A DNA stretch of 64,000 bases from Tetraselmis striata (lineage: Eukaryota; Chlorophyta; Chlorodendrophyceae; Chlorodendrales; Chlorodendraceae), in NCBI GenBank assembly GCA_006384855.1, contig VCJN01001726.1:1-64000 (forward strand). Reading direction: 5' to 3'. The translations under genes and the position numbers were made by a program. Below, piece after piece: positions 11,541 through 22,830 of this stretch. Positions within the stretch are counted from its first letter, which is position 1. The number at the start of each line of letters is the position of its first letter. The notes under the pieces are model-generated. The model saw nothing but the letters and a program-made list of their open reading frames with translations. It ran no database searches and was not told the DNA's origin.

Positions 11541-12796
11541 TAATCCAACAGTGTTGGAGATTCCGTCACTACTTGATTGAGCTTGCAGCAGAATGCTACG
11601 GCAATTCGATTAATGACTCGTCCTTGTAACGTAGCGTCTCTCAGGCCTTTCTGTCGTGGACCGCTGCTGGATAAACGTCCGTCGTAGAGACGGTGGAAGC
11701 AGGGTTTCATCAGTGTTGCCAGTCCTGTCCCGGCCCTGGGGCGAGAAAAAAAGTAATTACATGAGCTAGCAGCAGAAGGCGATATCAGGAAATCACCAAA
11801 AAAAAAGGGACAAAGTTAGGAAAAAAGTACTATACCGAACCTGTATGTCGCTACTCGTATAGTACGAGTACGGGTGCAGTGCCAGGTGGATTTGTTACTA
11901 CTGGCCTTTTGTAATTCACAAAAGTACCTGTACCAGTGCCAGGCGGCTTTACTGTCCTGATCTTTTTATAGCCCTGCTTTTGGCGGTGGATTTGTTCTGT
12001 AGTTCACCCCCGGTTCCGGTGGATTTATTACTGTCATTTTTGTAATACAAACCAGCGCAGGGCCGATACAGTACCGTAGTTGCGCTGATGTGCCACTGAG
12101 ATATAACACGGTACGGGTAGTCGCTATCAAGGATTTGCACGACTTACTCCAGGTAAGGATTAATCCTTACAGGTACGGGTAGCGACCTGTGGTGCATGTA
12201 CTCGCAGCATAAATAACTGCCGCCAGAAGGCCCCCGAGTAAACCCTGCCCCGGCTCGTCATCCTCAGCACGATGACAAGCACCCGCGCCGAGCCGCCTCC
12301 GATGATGATGTCCAGTACGGGTAGCAATATACAAACAATATCAGGATCCTTACATACAGTACACTAAAATAGTAGTTGTCACCGTCATATACGCTCGTCG
12401 TCGTAGGCTCGTAGCGTACCGCCATGAACAGGTGTCCTTTCAGTACTTTCCGGCAGATCCCGCTCGCCGTCGCATGAGGTTGCCCCACGCGGCCACGCGC
12501 TACTCGTACGGCATGAATAATAGCGCCACCGCGTACAAAGTAGTACATCATGCGCTTGTTAGCAATGAAATAAACTACTACGAGTCATGATTGGCATATT
12601 CATCATATGCCGCCGCGCCATCATCACCTGCGGACACCTGCGACTCATCACCAGTAGACCAAGTGCGAGGTGCTCCGCTTCCAAACGACAGTAGACAAAC
12701 GCGCATAGTTTCAGCATCCCCGAGGCGCCAACCAAACGAACGACCCACCGGCTAACTTTCGACTGCCCTTCGCTTCATACCGTACGGCTAGAAGCT
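11541..12796. other. Gene-free, AT-richer stretch upstream of the GATA gene
   Basis: An inverted copy of the shared element-end motif lies at about 11754-11800 (ttacatgagctagc). Between 11880 and 12060 a ggtggatttgttactactg-like phrase occurs three times in diverged form. The phrase tacgggtagc recurs near 12112, 12173 and 12313. The promoter of the GATA gene should lie at the right end, but no clear TATA element is visible. Confidence 0.45.
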
Positions 12797-14005
12797 ATGG
12801 CTTTGGTTCATGACCTGTGGCGCTGCGATTCCTGGGCCAACCCGCTGATGGGCTGCGGTGCTGGGGTGCTGACTCTGCTGCGGACGGAGAGCGAGGCGGG
12901 ATTCGCGAGTGCCGCGGGCGTTACCGCCTCGCAGTTTGAAAGCTGCGGGAACGCCGCGGCGAAGCTGCGGGCCGCTGCCGTGCTCCGCGGCACCGCCAGC
13001 CGCACGCAGCCACGCGCCCAGAGCCGTCTCTCCAGCTTCGAGGAGCCAGCTTTTGCTGCCTCGCGTGCGCCTGCCCCTGCTGGTCAGCTTCCGCCCTCGT
13101 CCGCGCGGCAACAGCTATCGCCGCGACCCGCCCCTGCTGGGCCGACTGCCGCGTCCGCTGACCTCGTAAATACCGGAAAGCCTGGGGCAGAAGCAAGACC
13201 CGCGCCGCCGGACCTGCCCATGTCGCTGACCATGGGCGTGGACCTTCTGGGAGAAGAGCCGCTTCCGCCGAAGCTTTGGGACGATGACGTTCTTCCCGAG
13301 GAGACCGCCTGGCTTTTCGATCCGGCCGCGGATCCGCTGTCTGAGTGCACGGCATCTGTGCTTGATGAGCTAGCTGGCCCGTACGGATGCGGCTCCATCT
13401 GCGAGCCCGCCGAGGAGGCCGCCGGCAGCCCAGTCTCTGTCTTCTATCAGGACAGTGACAGCTGTCACAGCGACACCCACGCTGACGAGCTCAACAGCGA
13501 CTGTCAAGAGAGCGCTAAGCCCGAGTGCAGCGACGCCTCGGGCGCAACCGCCGTCGACTCGGCCCTTGACTCGTCCTGCGACCTAGCCAAGGACGACGCC
13601 TTCGGCCCGTCTCAGGTTTTTCTGCCCGCCGTGCTCGACGAGGAAGAGTCCCCCGCCCCTGCTGCTGCTACTCGCAAGCGTACCCGCGCCCCGGAGACAC
13701 ACGCTGAGCCAGAGCCTGCCGCCATTACCCCGGCTCCGGTTGAGACTCCCCCCGCAAGGGAGCCTTCAAGCCGCGCGAGCAAGAAGTCCCGCCGAGCTCC
13801 ACCGCCTGTGCCCAAGCCCGCTGCCAAGCCTGCTCCTCTTCCCAAGGGCAAGGGGCGCCAGTCCTGCGTCCAGTGCTTCACCATGAGCACCCCCCAGTGG
13901 AGGGAGGGCCCGCAGGGAGCACGCACCCTCTGCAACGCCTGTGGCGTTCGCTACAGGAAGCAGCTCAACTTGGCCAAGAAGGCTCTCAAGGGCAGCAAGT
14001 GACAA
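12797..14005 (+). CDS. GATA-type zinc finger transcription factor
   Basis: An intronless frame of 401 codons. The C-terminus carries one GATA finger: Cys357-x2-Cys360, 18 residues, Cys379-x2-Cys382, with core TPQWREGP and [10 protein letters not shown]. The 18-residue loop is the plant/green-algal form; fungal and animal fingers usually have 17. A basic tail ([14 protein letters not shown]) follows and ends the protein 19 residues after the last Cys. Residues 60-120 are Ala/Ser/Arg-rich. Residues 130-290 are acidic with Asp/Glu/Ser clusters, a plausible activation region. Residues 300-350 are Pro/Lys-rich and may hold the nuclear localisation signal. It should bind GATA sites in nuclear DNA; targets are unknown. 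Start at the first ATG of the frame. An upstream non-coding exon cannot be excluded. Confidence 0.88.
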
Positions 14006-15137
14006 CGGCAACGTTGACACCTTGCAGTTTTCTTTTGACCCGTGGCTCCGCCCTTGAGCACAGGTCCCGCAGCAGGGCAGGCATCTCCACACTCCACGCC
14101 ATCATCTCCATCCTCCACCGCCTAATTTGTATAAGCAAAACAGATTCCCCTTTCCGCTGTTTATTTGCGGCTAGGGTGCTAGGTACTTAGAAAGCTAGAC
14201 TGCGTGTGCGCGTAATGCCCAAGGCGAAACCTATGCAGTAGGAGGCTGTGCCATGGGATGCGATACTCCCGGCAGCCCCCAATCTGGATACAACCACCCT
14301 TTGGTGTAGTGGCTACTCCTTGCAATTAGGAATCCTATTATATATCAACAAATATGCGATCTACAGAAAGCTTTAATGTCAAATATGCTTGCGCCTGAGA
14401 AACCACTGCCGGACGCCGCGCCTGCACATCTGGAATCATGATTTTCGCTTTGTGCAGCAAGTGCACCTTCTGGACGTGTCGAGCTCAGCAAAACTTCAGT
14501 CACCGGAACCCTACTAGCCGCTACCGATGACCTGGATGTGGTGGATCTCCTGGGTTCCACAGTCCTCTAATGCTTCGTACTGCATTCCTCCATCGAATAA
14601 TCCTGGATGGGGGGTTAGGGACCGGGTGTCCCCTCTGTGCTGAGCCCCCTTGTGATGTGCTGAGCACCTATCGAGTGCATACTCTGCACATCCACACCAT
14701 TACAAAGTGGCGTTCTGCATCAAACCTGTCAGCGCTTCTCCTGGAGATGCGCTGCATCTGCACAGCGTCCATGCGATGTGTGTGTGCAACAGCAGCAGAG
14801 CTCCTGCGAATCCCGCGCTCGCACATCATCCAGGGCAAGGAATGGCAAGCAGCCAGGCTCGCAAAGTGGGATGCCATAGCAAGGATCCCCAATGCGATCG
14901 GTGCCTGTTTGCTTTCTACCCTGACTGCGAGGTTACGCCAGTGCCCGGCTTGCTACAGCTGACAATGTGGCGGCTGCGCTCGAATGTTGGCGTGCCCTGT
15001 GTCGCAGTCAGTTACATCTCCAGCCCAAGCCCTCTTTTGGGCAAATGGTTGGAGCATATCGTCCGGAGATGAGCGTGTTAAGTGCCATGGGTACAGCGGG
15101 CAGGCTGCACAGCACGTGCTTCTCAAACCTCATGGCG
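14006..15137. other. Intergenic region between convergent GATA and glycosylase genes
   Basis: Holds the 3' flanks of both neighbours. Open frames of up to 130 codons (14570-14962 and the opposite strand) lack domains or consistent splicing, so I do not call a gene. Confidence 0.45.
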
Positions 15138-17285
15138 CTACTTGCCAGCCTTGTGAAGCTCGTGGAGCTCGTTGCACTGACTGTAGCAGAAACACCCAAC
15201 CTCGTGGTCATTGACCATCCCTACCGCCTGCATGAACGCATAGCAGATTGTAGGGCCCACAAACTTGAAGCCCTTCTTTTTCAGGGCCTCGCTCATTCGT
15301 TTCGACAGATCAGTCCTGCAGTAGAAGCAAAGCGCCGAGCGTCAGCAGCCTGCAGCAGTGGGCCCACGCCATGCAGCCCCCCCTCCCCCCCCCCCCCCCG
15401 GGTCACCGAATCACTTCCCAGCTGCCCTGACCACTCACTGAGCAGGGACGTCTTTCAGCTGTTTCCACTTGTTGATGACAGGCCGTCCGTCGGGGAGAAA
15501 TGTGCCCAAGTAGGCCCAGAAACTCCCATGCTCCTTCACCACCTCTTGCACCAACCTGGCGGGTCCAAAACGCCCAGCAATCAGCCAACACGCAATCTCC
15601 ACCCTCACCGCAGCCCCCCAAATCGCATGCAGCGCGGGGCCTCACTTCGCATTGCTGATGGTGCTCAATATCTTCCCGCGGTGGCGTACTATCCCTGATT
15701 CCTCGCCCAGCAAGGCCTCCACGTCCTTCTCCGTCATGGCCGCGACTGCATCTATGTCGAATCCTTTGAAGGCAGTCCTTTGAGGGCACCGCGCGCGCGG
15801 GGGGTGGTGCGGGGGGGGGGGGGGGGGGGGGGGTTCAGAGCTGTGGAGTGAGCGCCGGGACTACATCGCGAGTCACATGCAGACATCGCGTGACTCCGGG
15901 AGACTTGTATCACCTGTAAGCCTCTCGCTTGTTCAGAATGGTCGCCCAGCTCAACCCTGCCTGTGACAGGAGGACAATGCAGCAAATGAGGGATTAGCTG
16001 CGCGCCCGCCATGGCAGCTGGGCGCTTTGACCGCTGCCGCCATCGTCCATATGATGGGGCAATGTGATGTACACCAGCGTGCATGCACATCTCTCTCTCT
16101 CTCTATATATATATATATGTATAGGCAGCAGGTGCGGATGGCTAGGGGCGGCATGCTCCAGTGCTGATAAGGCTGTACTTTCACAAGGGTCCGCAGTTGG
16201 AATGACAGCGCAGCATTTGCGCCTTTTCGGACGTGGGGTTGTTAGTTGTATTCCAGCTTGAGTGGCAGCACTGGAGTCCTTGTGGAATTGTGTTGTTAGG
16301 TTGGGGCGCTGCAGCACATCCTAACAGGTGCACCCGCCTGTGCACACAAATCATAGCTTTTCCATCCTTAAAGCTGACCAGCACGTAATCAATGTATTGC
16401 AGCGACAGACGGTGTACTTCAGCTGCGTATCACGACAGGCATGCAGTCCTGATGCAGGGAATACATCAATCAGTATCACTGCGGGTAGATGGCATCGTGG
16501 ACGGACGCCTAACGTAGTCGCTACACGACTGGTGCTGATTGTCAAGCGTTACGATAAAATAAAGGCATCCCTGCACGAACTGTACTGGTAGTTAAGAATA
16601 AAGAAGCTGGACCTGCTGCTGACGTACACGCCCTCTTGAGGTCTGACTGTGTAAGCATCACAGTACCGCCAACGACGGCCTTCCGATGCGCGGCCTCGAT
16701 TCTGGTCGGCCCGACGGAGTTAGGGGCGGCGGCACGTAGCAAGCGCAAAGTCCGTGCTGGGCTGTGCGGGTTATTCGAAACGCTTTTAAAATTACGCATA
16801 ATTACAGCATTCCGCAGTACAGGACGGCGTCGAGGTAGGTACCTAACCAGTTTGAAAAAAGACCGCTCACCGCCTCGCCGCTGCACGAACTTCTTGGAAG
16901 CGTACCTGAGCACCCTCGAGTGTGATGAACTCAAACAGGAGGTTGTCGTCATGAATCGGTCGCCCCCACTCCTTGTCGTGATAGTCCACGTAGTTGTCGG
17001 ATCCAGCGCCTATGTACATGGCACCCCATTCGCATCTGCGCAGCAAGGTGGGGGAAGAAGGGGGGGGGGGGGGGGGGGGGGGGGAGGGGATATCGGTTAC
17101 TCCAGCTTCCGGCTGGGAAGCTACTGCTCCCCGATACGAATCGAATAAGTAGAAGCGTGACTGACCTGCCTTTTCACGTCGATGTCGTTCTTCTTCGGAA
17201 GGCCGGGAGTAGTCGCAGTAACTGCCGGGTTCCTGAGGCCGGGATCTGACGCGCTATTCAGTGAGGTCTTCTGCCTCTTACTCAT
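15138..17285 (-). CDS. DNA-3-methyladenine glycosylase I (TAG family), spliced
   Basis: Base-excision repair enzyme that removes 3-methyladenine from alkylated DNA. Exons on the minus strand: first exon from ATG 17285 to about 17170 (end unresolved), then 17035-16906, 15960-15914, 15777-15646, 15555-15439 and 15315-15138; from the second onward all junctions are GT-AG and in phase. Joined sequence shows family landmarks in order: CEWG, YHDKEWG, ITLEGAQ, GLSWATILNKREAYR, FKGFD, IVRHRGKILSTISNA, GSFWAYLGTF, KKKGFKFVGPTICYAF, MQAVGMVNDHEVGC. The Cys of CEWG, the His of YHD, and the His and Cys of NDHEVGC match the zinc ligands known for bacterial Tag. The first exon starts with MSKRQKTS and its donor (gtcagt) does not match the phase of the next exon, so a micro-exon is probably missing. 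The protein is shortest-form Tag plus a ~40-residue basic leader. Confidence 0.9.
15810..15832. repeat. G-run (C-run on the glycosylase sense strand)
   Basis: Lies in a glycosylase intron, 33 bases upstream of the acceptor of the 15777-15646 exon. A similar run at 17060-17083 precedes the acceptor of the 17035-16906 exon. Confidence 0.85.
16091..16122. repeat. (TC)n(TA)n microsatellite
   Basis: Dinucleotide runs inside the long glycosylase intron. Confidence 0.9.
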
Positions 17286-17561
17286 TTCCCTCAGATCTGC
17301 CCGCCTGCGAGGTGCCTGCGCGCCGTGCGAAGCCGAAAACCTTGCAAACAGGCGTGTTCTCAGAACGCAGAGCATTCGTCTATCGCTCTCCTACAGCGTA
17401 GTGCAGCCTTGTCCTGGGCTCCTGGCAGACTCAAGGCGAAGTGCCACGGATGGCTTCAGTAGGTAAGTGGATTCGGCGTGCTGCCGTATTTGTCGACCAC
17501 CACCACTCATAGCCTGGCGCCACTCGACTATCTGCCTGATTGTGGATACTCATAGTTATAT
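17286..17561. other. Spacer between glycosylase start and retrotransposon 3' end
   Basis: No gene is seen. The glycosylase promoter should lie here; no clear core element is visible. Confidence 0.4.
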
Positions 17562-17761
17562 TTACATCGGGGCTTTCACAAAAACGCACTACAAAGAGAA
17601 CTAAGAGCAATTATGAGAGGTTGCCAGCAAAAGAGATACTTAAGCCTGAAAACAAGGTCGAACAGGAGGACAGGGAGCCAATAGACAAAAAGGAGCCAAG
17701 GGAACCACGAAGTCACTTAGCTGCCAGAAACTCCAAGAAACCCCCGCCCCGGGGTAGGCTA

Positions 17762-20700
17762 TCAGGCACGGCGAGGACGCTTGCAGCCAATGACCCGGGT
17801 CATAGCAACACATGCCGACGAACGACGCGACGCGGGCGCAGGAGCACCATCACGTGCCACACGCGCGGCCGCGACCCCGCCAAGAACATTGTCTGCATGA
17901 GCCATGTTGATGAGCAAGGAGAAACGGCGGCGCCACGCAGACAAGAGCTGGCCGATATTCTTGCCAGTGTGTGCTTGGCTAGCTTTCGCGAGCTCCACCA
18001 AGAAGGCCTCAGCGTGCGGGGCCAGCGAGCCAAACTCGGAAACGGCGAAAGGGACAAAGCGAAGCATGCCGGCGGCGTTTCGGACTCCCTCGTCATACTT
18101 CTGGATTTTGTGGCGCTCTGCAGCCCGCAAAGCAGTCGTTGGATCCGGGGTTGACACGCCGAGGATAGGGGCAATGGTGGTATCGACAGCAACCGTGTTT
18201 CCGCGGATACCGCCGTACCCAAAAAGCCCAACATCGGCGGGCCGCCCGTCGCTGCCCTTCGGGAGAGAAACAAGCACCGACGGCTCCGTGAGGATCTGGA
18301 CACCCACGCCCAGCGCTGACTTCACGTCGTGGCAAATGTCGGAAAGGCCATGTACCGCCCACTCGTGTGCGGCGTGATTGGAGTCGCCCCCAGAGCAGCG
18401 TGCCACGTGATCAGCGTATGCAACCGCCCAAGTTGAAGGAGTGAACTCCACGCCAGCATCCTCAAAACGGGCAAGCATGCCTTGTACCGAGAAGGAGCAA
18501 GAAGCACAAGAGCATGGCTCGCCAAGGGAGAGGACAGGAGACGCCGGAAGGCCAAATGGGCGGCAAGCGGCCACACGGAACATGGAATCGTAGTACTCAG
18601 GGGAACGCTCACGGACTTCACCAAGGCGACCCTCACATGGAGGATCAGTCACCAGGAACGCCGTCGCAGCGCGTAAGAGGCGGCCTCGGAAGCGGTTGCT
18701 GTCAGGGCCGCTTCTAGGCATACGCGCAGCCAGCTTTGCGAAACGGACCGTGTGGATGCGGTGGCTCAGGGTTTCCTGTACTTTCCGCATGGAGTGCAAG
18801 GGGAAGTCCGAGTAATGCGGGATAGCTTGGAGGTCGGCCGCCGAGCGCAAAGCAGACGCCGGCTCAGCCCCGGCGTCCGAGCAGCCGGCCCGGGCAACGT
18901 GGGAGCGCTTGGAGGGGAGCAACTTCAAGGCAGAGGCCAATGGCCCCGCTAGATCTTCGAGCACCGCGTCTCCACACTCGTTAACGACACGCGTATGAGC
19001 GGCGCGAAGCTCGATAGCCCACATCGGCGCCGACGCGTTGGCGCTGGCATCGAGCTCCAACGTTGGGGTGGCCAAAGCCTGGTGGATCGAGGACGCCCCA
19101 ACAAGGTAGAGGCTTTGAGGGCTAGACACGCCGGACGGGTCGGAAAAGAACGCCCCAGCGTCGCTCAGGGTGGCGTGTTGAGCACGGAGGAAAGTCACAG
19201 CTTGGCCAACCACGAGGGCGGCAGCGCCGATGTGGGAGGCATCTGCTATAGACACATTATCGCCGATGCCGAGGCCCCCAAATTGGACCGGGAGGGACAG
19301 CTGCGTGCGCATGGAGGGCGTATCCACGAGGTCGGGGTCAACACCCCATATGCCGGCAAGCGTTGAAAATGCGGCGGCGTCGGCATCTTCGAGGAAAGAC
19401 GTAATGGTGTCGCCATACCCCTCGGATCGACCCAAGCCCCGAGGCGTGGAGCGGAGATGGTGGCCAAAACGACGGCCGCAAACTTGCAACAAACGAGTAG
19501 CAGTGTGGGAGTGGAAGTGGTCTGCCAAACCGATAAGCCGGGAGCCGAATTGGCGAAATCTCTCGACTGTTTTGTCCAGCAGTTCCCGGGCGAAAATGGC
19601 CGAGCCCACAGGGGCACCAAGCACCTTGATTCCAGACGAGGAGACTGCAACACCATGCAACAAATGCCCAAAAGGAAGGGCGCCGAACGGGGACGAAGAG
19701 CCAAGCTGACAATACGCCTGTCGTTTGCGAATGGTGACACTTAACCCAACGGCGGCAAAAGCGGATGGGGCCACCCATGTAGCAAGCGCAAGTCCATCGC
19801 CAGTGCCGACAAGGTTGACGTCGTCTGAGAAAGCCGCCAACACTGAGTGACTGGGGGCAGCCGCGCCGATGCGAGCATACACTCGGGCGGCGACGGCGGC
19901 GAACAGAATGAGGCCGAGGACGCAACCCTGGCGGGCCCCTCGACGGCTTGGAATCCGGAGAGAAGGACCGGGTTGGGAGCCGTCGAAAACGTACAGATTG
20001 GACTCTTGACCATACAGCATGATCGCCGAACGCAATAGAGGCTGCCAAACAGGGTCCTCGAGCAGTGTTCGGAACATTTCGGAGCGGTAGAAGGAATTGA
20101 ACGCGTTTTCGGCGTCAAGCTGCACCAAGACGAGGGATGGATCCGAGTCCAGGAGAGATCGCACAAGGAATTGAACTAGTTCCACGCCACCCTTAACGCC
20201 AAAACCGAACTGGCCGCGGGCGGCAAGCCATTGGGCGATGGGCTCGCCATGAGCGCGCAAGAGGACGCGCATAGCGAACCGGACAAGCACGCTGCCGATG
20301 CCAATGGGCCGAACGGACCCCTTCATGTCTCCGGCACTTACTTCCAAGGCATTGCGCTCCGCCGGCGTGAGCTTATCTAGGGGAACCAAGGTAGCAGAGG
20401 AAAGGAAATGGGCGACGCCCGCTGGGACCTCCGCATTTGCGATGGCCTCGGCTATGCCACGGAGGTGGGAGCGCGAGCAGAGGGCACGGAGAGCCTCAAA
20501 GCGGATGCCATCGAGGAATGGGGCAGAACCATTGGGGCTGCTGGACAACACCTCGCAAACGTCCACCGAAGACTCAGGGAAAGCGAGGCGGTCCAGCGAG
20601 AACGGATCCGGGAGCGCGCAAGGAACAGGGTCCGGGGTTTGGGGATGCAAGCGGAGGAGCTCTTCGTGGAGCCGCGGGCCAGTGGGCGCGAGCGGGACTG

Positions 20701-22300
20701 AGTGAAGGGCGGCAGCAGCGCGGCTGTACTCGCCCACCGCGGCCAAAGCCGAGGCCCGAGCAGCTTGGCGTTTGGTAACCGGCGGTGGGTCCCCACAAAT
20801 GGCCGACGCCGGAGCCACGTAATCATGAGGAGTAGCCCGAACGGATGCATGCGTACGCGCGAGGGCGAACAATGTGTCTAGATCACCACGCTCCCAATGC
20901 GACAGACGGTTGTCACGGTAGTCCGCCACCGGGTCGGGGGGTAAAGACCCTGGCGGGGAGTCAGCCATGGGCCGCAATATCAACCTGAAGAACAAGAGGT
21001 AGGCACTCCACGCAGCATGGGCAGCCTCAGATTGGCTCGCGCGGCCCTTGAACGAGAGAGCGTAGGTAAGGGCGGCATCATGATGGGGTTTGACCAGGGC
21101 AACCACGGACTTGGGGCATCCATTAGCGCAAGTAGCAGACCGGAAGGACAAAAGGGTCGACTCAAAGAAATCAAGTTGCGAGGCGCCGCCGCGGGCACCA
21201 CGATCGAAACACCAGCGAGCAGCGGGAGGCATATCGCCTGAACCCGCCGCGGCATGTAGCCCACCCCCGGAGCGAGGGAGAAGGACGGAAGCCGGCTGGG
21301 CCGCGCCCGCCGCACAAGAACGCAGGTGCCGACCAAGGCCGGAAGCGTGAAACCACATGCCGCAGCGCTGGCACGCCGACATCAAATGCCGATCTGCGTC
21401 ACGAACTGGACATCCATCGGCCGGCCGGGCGGCTAGACATGCCGGCGAGGAGGTCATGTGGGCCCGCAAGTCATTTACGCGCGGATAGGGTTGAGCACAC
21501 CCGACGCAATGGAGGGTCGCTGGCTGGCTCGGCCCAACGCCCTGTGACAGCGGCACCGGGGCTGGCGGGGTCTCGGGAGGAGGGCTCGAGGGCAATGGTG
21601 GCATCGGAGTGACGACCAAGGGTTGGTGGTGAGCCGTGGTTGGCTGCGCTGGCTGGTTGTGGCCTGACGGCTCGGGGGGGGTGGAGACCGCGGGGGAAGG
21701 CCTAGAACTGCTGCCGCCACCGGAAACAGCATCCAAGCGAGCGCCGTCCAGTGTACGGGTACCAGCACCAGAAGTACCAGCGGCGGTAGGGGTACCAGTA
21801 TAAGGGCGAGTATTGGTACTCAAATAAGGACGGGGGCTGCCAAATAAACGGGCACCCGTACGTGGACGAAAGCCAGCAACATTATCGGCGGCGGTGCCGG
21901 TATGAGGGGATCTGATCGCAGTACCAGTACCAGTACCAATACCAGTACCAGTTCTGCCCGTTTTGTAATTCACACCAGTACCAGTACGAGTACCAGTTTC
22001 AGTACGCGCGGGGTCGCGCGATGTCACTACAGGGACTGAAAAACGCGGCGATGATGATGACGACGCGCCGCCGCCAGGCGGGGCGTGTTGTACGGGCACA
22101 GGTACGGGTACAGGTCCACATGCGCGCGGCCGCCGCCCCGCGGCTCGCCAGGCGGAATGTTCTACGGGCCGGGGCGCCCCCATGGACTGGCGCTCGGACA
22201 TGCTGCGCCACCAGCGGCCCGGCAGGCGCCAGAGGCGCAGAAGGGGCTCGCCGTGCACGTACCAAACACGGCGAGGTTGGCGAGGGGGTCGCCGGGCCAA
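17762..22300 (-). CDS. Retrotransposon polyprotein: zinc fingers, reverse transcriptase, PD-(D/E)XK-like endonuclease
   Basis: An uninterrupted frame of 1512 codons. Residues 1-255 are low-complexity, including a Thr-Gly repeat tract at about 98-127, so the true start may lie further in. Two C2HC-like fingers follow: C265/C268/H281/C288 and C310/C313/H325/C329. The reverse transcriptase spans roughly 590-900: RPIGIG, QLDAENAFNS (first catalytic Asp), RQGCVLG, and FSDDVNLVG at about 823 in place of the usual YADD. A Cys/His knuckle (GEPCSCASC ... HVARC) comes at about 1270-1320. The C-terminus has RPADVGLFGY, VAVDTTIAP, KIQKYDEG and FVPFAVSEFG at about 1355-1415, which fits the restriction-like endonuclease of R2/NeSL/CRE-type non-LTR elements (D, D-x-T, K-x2-K-Y). 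It copies its RNA at a nicked target. All catalytic blocks are present and there is no internal stop, so the copy may be recent or active. Confidence 0.85.
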   Translation of the reverse strand: MARRPPRQPRRVWYVHGEPLLRLWRLPGRWWRSMSERQSMGAPRPVEHSAWRAAGRRPRACGPVPVPVPVQHAPPGGGASSSSSPRFSVPVVTSRDPARTETGTRTGTGVNYKTGRTGTGIGTGTGTAIRSPHTGTAADNVAGFRPRTGARLFGSPRPYLSTNTRPYTGTPTAAGTSGAGTRTLDGARLDAVSGGGSSSRPSPAVSTPPEPSGHNQPAQPTTAHHQPLVVTPMPPLPSSPPPETPPAPVPLSQGVGPSQPATLHCVGCAQPYPRVNDLRAHMTSSPACLAARPADGCPVRDADRHLMSACQRCGMWFHASGLGRHLRSCAAGAAQPASVLLPRSGGGLHAAAGSGDMPPAARWCFDRGARGGASQLDFFESTLLSFRSATCANGCPKSVVALVKPHHDAALTYALSFKGRASQSEAAHAAWSAYLLFFRLILRPMADSPPGSLPPDPVADYRDNRLSHWERGDLDTLFALARTHASVRATPHDYVAPASAICGDPPPVTKRQAARASALAAVGEYSRAAAALHSVPLAPTGPRLHEELLRLHPQTPDPVPCALPDPFSLDRLAFPESSVDVCEVLSSSPNGSAPFLDGIRFEALRALCSRSHLRGIAEAIANAEVPAGVAHFLSSATLVPLDKLTPAERNALEVSAGDMKGSVRPIGIGSVLVRFAMRVLLRAHGEPIAQWLAARGQFGFGVKGGVELVQFLVRSLLDSDPSLVLVQLDAENAFNSFYRSEMFRTLLEDPVWQPLLRSAIMLYGQESNLYVFDGSQPGPSLRIPSRRGARQGCVLGLILFAAVAARVYARIGAAAPSHSVLAAFSDDVNLVGTGDGLALATWVAPSAFAAVGLSVTIRKRQAYCQLGSSSPFGALPFGHLLHGVAVSSSGIKVLGAPVGSAIFARELLDKTVERFRQFGSRLIGLADHFHSHTATRLLQVCGRRFGHHLRSTPRGLGRSEGYGDTITSFLEDADAAAFSTLAGIWGVDPDLVDTPSMRTQLSLPVQFGGLGIGDNVSIADASHIGAAALVVGQAVTFLRAQHATLSDAGAFFSDPSGVSSPQSLYLVGASSIHQALATPTLELDASANASAPMWAIELRAAHTRVVNECGDAVLEDLAGPLASALKLLPSKRSHVARAGCSDAGAEPASALRSAADLQAIPHYSDFPLHSMRKVQETLSHRIHTVRFAKLAARMPRSGPDSNRFRGRLLRAATAFLVTDPPCEGRLGEVRERSPEYYDSMFRVAACRPFGLPASPVLSLGEPCSCASCSFSVQGMLARFEDAGVEFTPSTWAVAYADHVARCSGGDSNHAAHEWAVHGLSDICHDVKSALGVGVQILTEPSVLVSLPKGSDGRPADVGLFGYGGIRGNTVAVDTTIAPILGVSTPDPTTALRAAERHKIQKYDEGVRNAAGMLRFVPFAVSEFGSLAPHAEAFLVELAKASQAHTGKNIGQLLSAWRRRFSLLINMAHADNVLGGVAAARVARDGAPAPASRRSSACVAMTRVIGCKRPRRA

Positions 22301-22462
22301 AAGGGCGGCTGGCAGCGCACCAGGGAGCCGCAGGAGAAAACGGGCGCGCGCAGAAAACCAGGGGCGGGCGCGGTCGGTCGCCGGTCGGTCGCGGGCGCGA
22401 AGCTCCTAGAAGAAGAAACGCCGCAGCGGGAAGAGGTCTCCAAGGACACTCAGCAAAAAAGG

Positions 22463-22490
22463 GGTGGGGGGGGGGGGGGGGGGGGGGGGG
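22463..22490. repeat. G28 homopolymer
   Basis: An uninterrupted G-run of about 28 bases upstream of the retrotransposon frame. Confidence 0.9.
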
Positions 22491-22830
22491 TCGGTCCGCG
22501 AGGCGCCAGGCGGGTGACGGGCAGGCGCAAGGCGCGGCGGCCGGTCGGGCGGCTGGCGGGGGACTCATATGGATTGGGATTCCGCGTCGTTTAATCCCCT
22601 GGCCCGACCAGGTGGCTGGTTCACGCCTGAGCGATTTGCCGTGCACGACAGGGTATCGCAACAGCAGTCGCGCTAGCTCGGAGTAATTGGGCCAGACGTC
22701 GGAGACTTCCCGCTACTGTCCTTGCCCCTTGGGGCAATGTGCTGATGGGACAGCCCGCGAGGGCGGAATGACGAACGAATCCGCGCGCGCGGTCACCGCG
22801 GCACTCACCATTATATACTCACCATTCTAA
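22491..22830. other. Spacer between retrotransposon and foldback element
   Basis: No gene is seen; it may include the 5' end of the retrotransposon. Confidence 0.35.

Larger units (their letters stand above)
17562..22800 (-). mobile_element. Non-LTR retrotransposon (restriction-like endonuclease type), apparently full coding length
   Basis: The coding frame at 22300-17762 is followed by a ~200-bp 3' untranslated tail ending near 17562 (minus-strand end gtgaaagccccgatgtaaa). A 30-bp copy of that same tail occurs at 53341-53371, which supports the 3' boundary. The 5' end is not defined; the upstream 22310-22700 region is GC-rich with a G28 run at about 22463-22490. No poly(A) tail or target-site duplication was found by eye. 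Confidence 0.75.

Noticed and set aside
14967..15698. 243-codon plus-strand frame
   Set aside because: It is antisense to the glycosylase exons, which carry the recognisable family motifs.
18995..21350. Plus-strand frames opposite the retrotransposon
   Set aside because: Antisense shadows of the 1512-codon reverse transcriptase frame.
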